A stretch of DNA of 64,000 nucleotides, taken from NCBI GenBank assembly GCA_027943245.1, contig JANDJZ010000007.1, positions 292,402-356,401 on the forward strand, read 5' to 3'. This document shows, in pieces, positions 61,871 through 64,000 of the stretch. Below the pieces are notes generated by a model that saw only the letters and a list, made by a program, of their open reading frames with translations, made no database searches and was not told the DNA's origin. The position numbers and the translations under genes are program-made. Positions within the stretch are counted from its first letter, which is position 1; each line of letters starts with the position of its first letter. This DNA is from Acanthamoeba sp. SK_2022b. Its lineage: Eukaryota > Discosea > Longamoebia > Acanthamoebidae.

Positions 61871-64000
61871 ATGAGCGACGTTCCTACGTTGGAGGTGAGC
61901 CTGCAGCAGAAGAAGCAAAGGGACTATGACCCACAGCTGGACATGGATATGAGGAAGTGGGTTGCCTCCTACCTGGGGGTGCCCGTTGACCTATCCCCCT
62001 CTGTTTCCTTCGGTTCCATCTTCCGTGACGGCACACTCCTCTGCCGCATTATCAACAAAATCAAGCCCGGCACAATCCCAGAGCCTGCCAGGACTGGTCT
62101 AGCCTTTAAGCAGATGGTGTGCTCCCTCTTTCCTCGCTCCATTTTGCGTTTGCTCGATTGCAATTTGCGATCGAGATGTGCTACTCGCGTAGCGGCGCGG
62201 CAAGAGTGGGGCGAGTACTAAGCGTGTCGCTACGTTTCTTCAGGAGAACATCCAGAACTACTTGTGCGGGTGCAAGGAGCTGGGCCTGCCTGAGAGCTCC
62301 CTCTTCAACACCATCGATCTCTTTGAGGAGAAAAACATAAACATGGTTTGCTCCTCTCCCCCTCTACATTCAACCTCTGCCTCTCTTCTTGTTCACACAC
62401 CAACTACGGCGGCCCCGGCGTCGTGGGGTTGGTGGCGCAGGTCATCAAGAATGTGTACAACATGTCTCAGATCGCCAACGGCGTGCGGCCTGGCTCGATG
62501 CGCGACGCCTCGTCCTCCGTCGCTGCTGCCAAGCAGCGAAGCTTCGCCACTTCGGTACGATAGAGTAGAGTAGAGTAGAGAGAGAGAGAGAGAGAGAGAG
62601 TGGACAGGAGAGAACAGATGGTCCTGTTCTGATCTCGGCAGCACACATGTGTAGGTACCGACCTCTGGGCGCAAGTCACCCAGCGGTTCATGGATCATCG
62701 GCGGCCGCGCTCCTCCGCAGCCGCCGCCAGCCACGTCCAAGCCCACCCAATCAGCACAACCCTCATCACTACAGGCACAGCCCTCCCGCTCGGGGTCGGT
62801 CAGGCCGCCCGTCCCGCCACGCTCCACCATTCTCAAGGCCGCGCCGGTCGTGTCCGTCACCGCAGCCCCCGTGTCGGCCATGGCCGAAAAGAGGCACCGC
62901 TTCCATCAGCCACCAACCAGGCTCATTTCTCTAAGTTGCCACTTCTCTTTTACATTTTCTGTTACACTTTATTATAATGATAATAATAATTATAATGTAC
63001 AAGTATTATTATTATAAATTATTACAATTACTAATACATGATTATAATGAATTCACACGTACGTGCACAGGATATCTCGGCGGATGAGCTTTGGCCGATC
63101 CCAAACGCAGCAGGCGATTGCTGCGGCGGCCGTTGCGGTTACGCGTGGTCCGGATGTCTCCAGTCTCACTGACGACATCAACGCCAAGGCCGCCTTCAAA
63201 TACAATCCCCTGCTCGAAGAACAGGTTCGTTCTTGATTCGCTCAATCCGCCACGCGTAACTTCATATTTATTTTTATTTATTTTATTTTTTGTTCTCAAA
63301 ATTTATTGTTAAGTTTATTTAATAATTTAATGGCGCTCTGCTCGTGGTAAAGGCGCAACGATGGGTATGCGGCGTGTTGGGCATCATGATGGACCCGAGC
63401 CGCACCTTCATCAGCTCCATCAAGGACGGCGTGCTGCTCTGCAAGTGCGCTTTCTTCTCCTCCGACGCCGTTTGACCCCGTGTGCGTATACGAGCGCGTG
63501 TGTCCTCACCGCGCTTCGTCCATCACCCATCCAGGCTCATCAACAAGCTCAAGCCCGGCACGATACCGCAGGTCCACACCTCTTCCATCGCCTACAAGCA
63601 GATGGAGAACATCGCAGCCTACCTGAAGGTGCGCCGCCTGCCTGCTCGCCACGCGCCTGTCCAGTCAACACCGCGTGCTGTTGGATTGTATTGTCGCCGA
63701 TCATTGCATTCGATCCAATCCAACGCGCGCGGCTGGCGCAGGCGTGTGTGCAACTGGGCCTGTCGGCGTACGACTGCTTCAACACGGTGGATCTCTACGA
63801 GGAAAAGGACATCAACGTGGTCATCAACAACATCCACGTCCTGGCCAAGCACGTCAAGTCGCAGGGCATCGGCGGCGAAGGCGTTCCCGCCATCGAGGAC
63901 AGCAAACGGTTCCCTCCATCTTCCCGCATCGCTGCTTTTCACTGGCGTGCCATCGAGTCAAGTCGCGACTGACGCACTTCCTTCGCGGTGCAGGGCGAGG
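61871..64000 (+). CDS. Tandem calponin-homology (CH) domain protein, 3' incomplete
   Basis: A predicted actin-associated protein. Start ATG 61871 (MSDVPTLEVSLQQKKQRDYD). CH domain 1 is calponin/transgelin-type: DMRKWVASYLGVP, FRDGTLLCRIINKIKPGTIPEP, FKQMENIQNYL, ELGLPESSLFNTIDLFEEKNIN, GGPGVVGLVAQVIKNVYN. A Ser/Pro-rich linker (about 62655-62930) has PPQPPPATSKP and RPPVPPRSTI, likely SH3 or profilin sites, then ISRRMSFGRSQTQQA. CH domain 2 follows: WVCGVLGIM, IKDGVLLCKLINKLKPGTIPQV, YKQMENIAAYL, LGLSAYDCFNTVDLYEEKDINVVINNIHVLAKHV. The two are single type-3-like CH domains separated by a linker, not a compact alpha-actinin actin-binding pair. A (TAGAG)n/(AG)n tract is in one intron. The last visible exon ends about 63907 (AIEDSK) and the gene continues past the window. 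Confidence 0.87.
62561..62600 (+). repeat. (TAGAG)n(AG)n tract in CH-gene intron
   Basis: Four TAGAG units followed by pure AG, starting directly after the donor gtacga. Confidence 0.95.

Overview
The window is nuclear DNA of a free-living amoebozoan, most likely Acanthamoeba. The evidence is high-GC coding sequence, many short GT-AG introns (typically 55-130 bp) packed with TG/CA and poly(C) tracts, very close genes on both strands, and amoebozoan content such as a Dictyostelium-type cAMP-receptor-like GPCR and receptor kinases with bacterial PstS-like ectodomains. The species call is inference from style and gene content, not a database match.

Layout. 1-1277 (+): 5'-incomplete ORF with an HSP20-like C-terminus. 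1703-13248 (+): a giant USP9X/24/34-type deubiquitinase with about 35-40 exons. 13923-20998 (+): a receptor with two PstS-like domains, an EGF module, one membrane helix, TKL kinase, CYR1-type cyclase domain and a second TKL kinase. 21245-22507 (-): HPPD. 22994-24490 (+): cAMP-receptor-like GPCR. 24635-25255 (-): unknown basic/acidic protein. 25790-28139 (-): CCT4. 28969-33777 (-): exportin-T. 34065-35051 (-): PB1 protein. 35570-36124 (+): small tail-anchored protein. 36221-38686 (-): unknown polytopic protein. 38811-40808 (+): SET/Rubisco-LSMT-like methyltransferase. 41111-42377 (+): MAM33/p32. 42875-43413 (-): LSM8. 43626-44492 (+): peptidyl-tRNA hydrolase. 44734-47203 (+): secreted NIDO-domain protein. 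47414-48241 (-): PAM16. 48367-53112 (-) and 53642-58585 (+): two head-to-head half-size ABCA transporters. 58874-60269 (-): TANGO2/NRDE protein with an inserted membrane hairpin. 60413-61511 (+): Derlin. 61871 to the right edge (+): tandem calponin-homology protein.

Most genes are unrelated housekeeping functions (protein folding and turnover, tRNA export and recycling, RNA processing, mitochondrial import, tyrosine catabolism), so this is not an operon-like system. The unusual parts are the receptor kinase-cyclase-kinase, whose cyclase lacks a metal-binding Asp; the TANGO2 protein with an insertion; the mirrored ABCA pair with Cys clusters in both TMD-NBD linkers; palindromic poly(A) signals shared by two convergent gene pairs; a perfect 15-bp intergenic hairpin; and intron-restricted microsatellites. 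Splice coordinates given as exact were derived by keeping frame across GT-AG boundaries; spans without exon lists are approximate inside but have supported start and stop codons.
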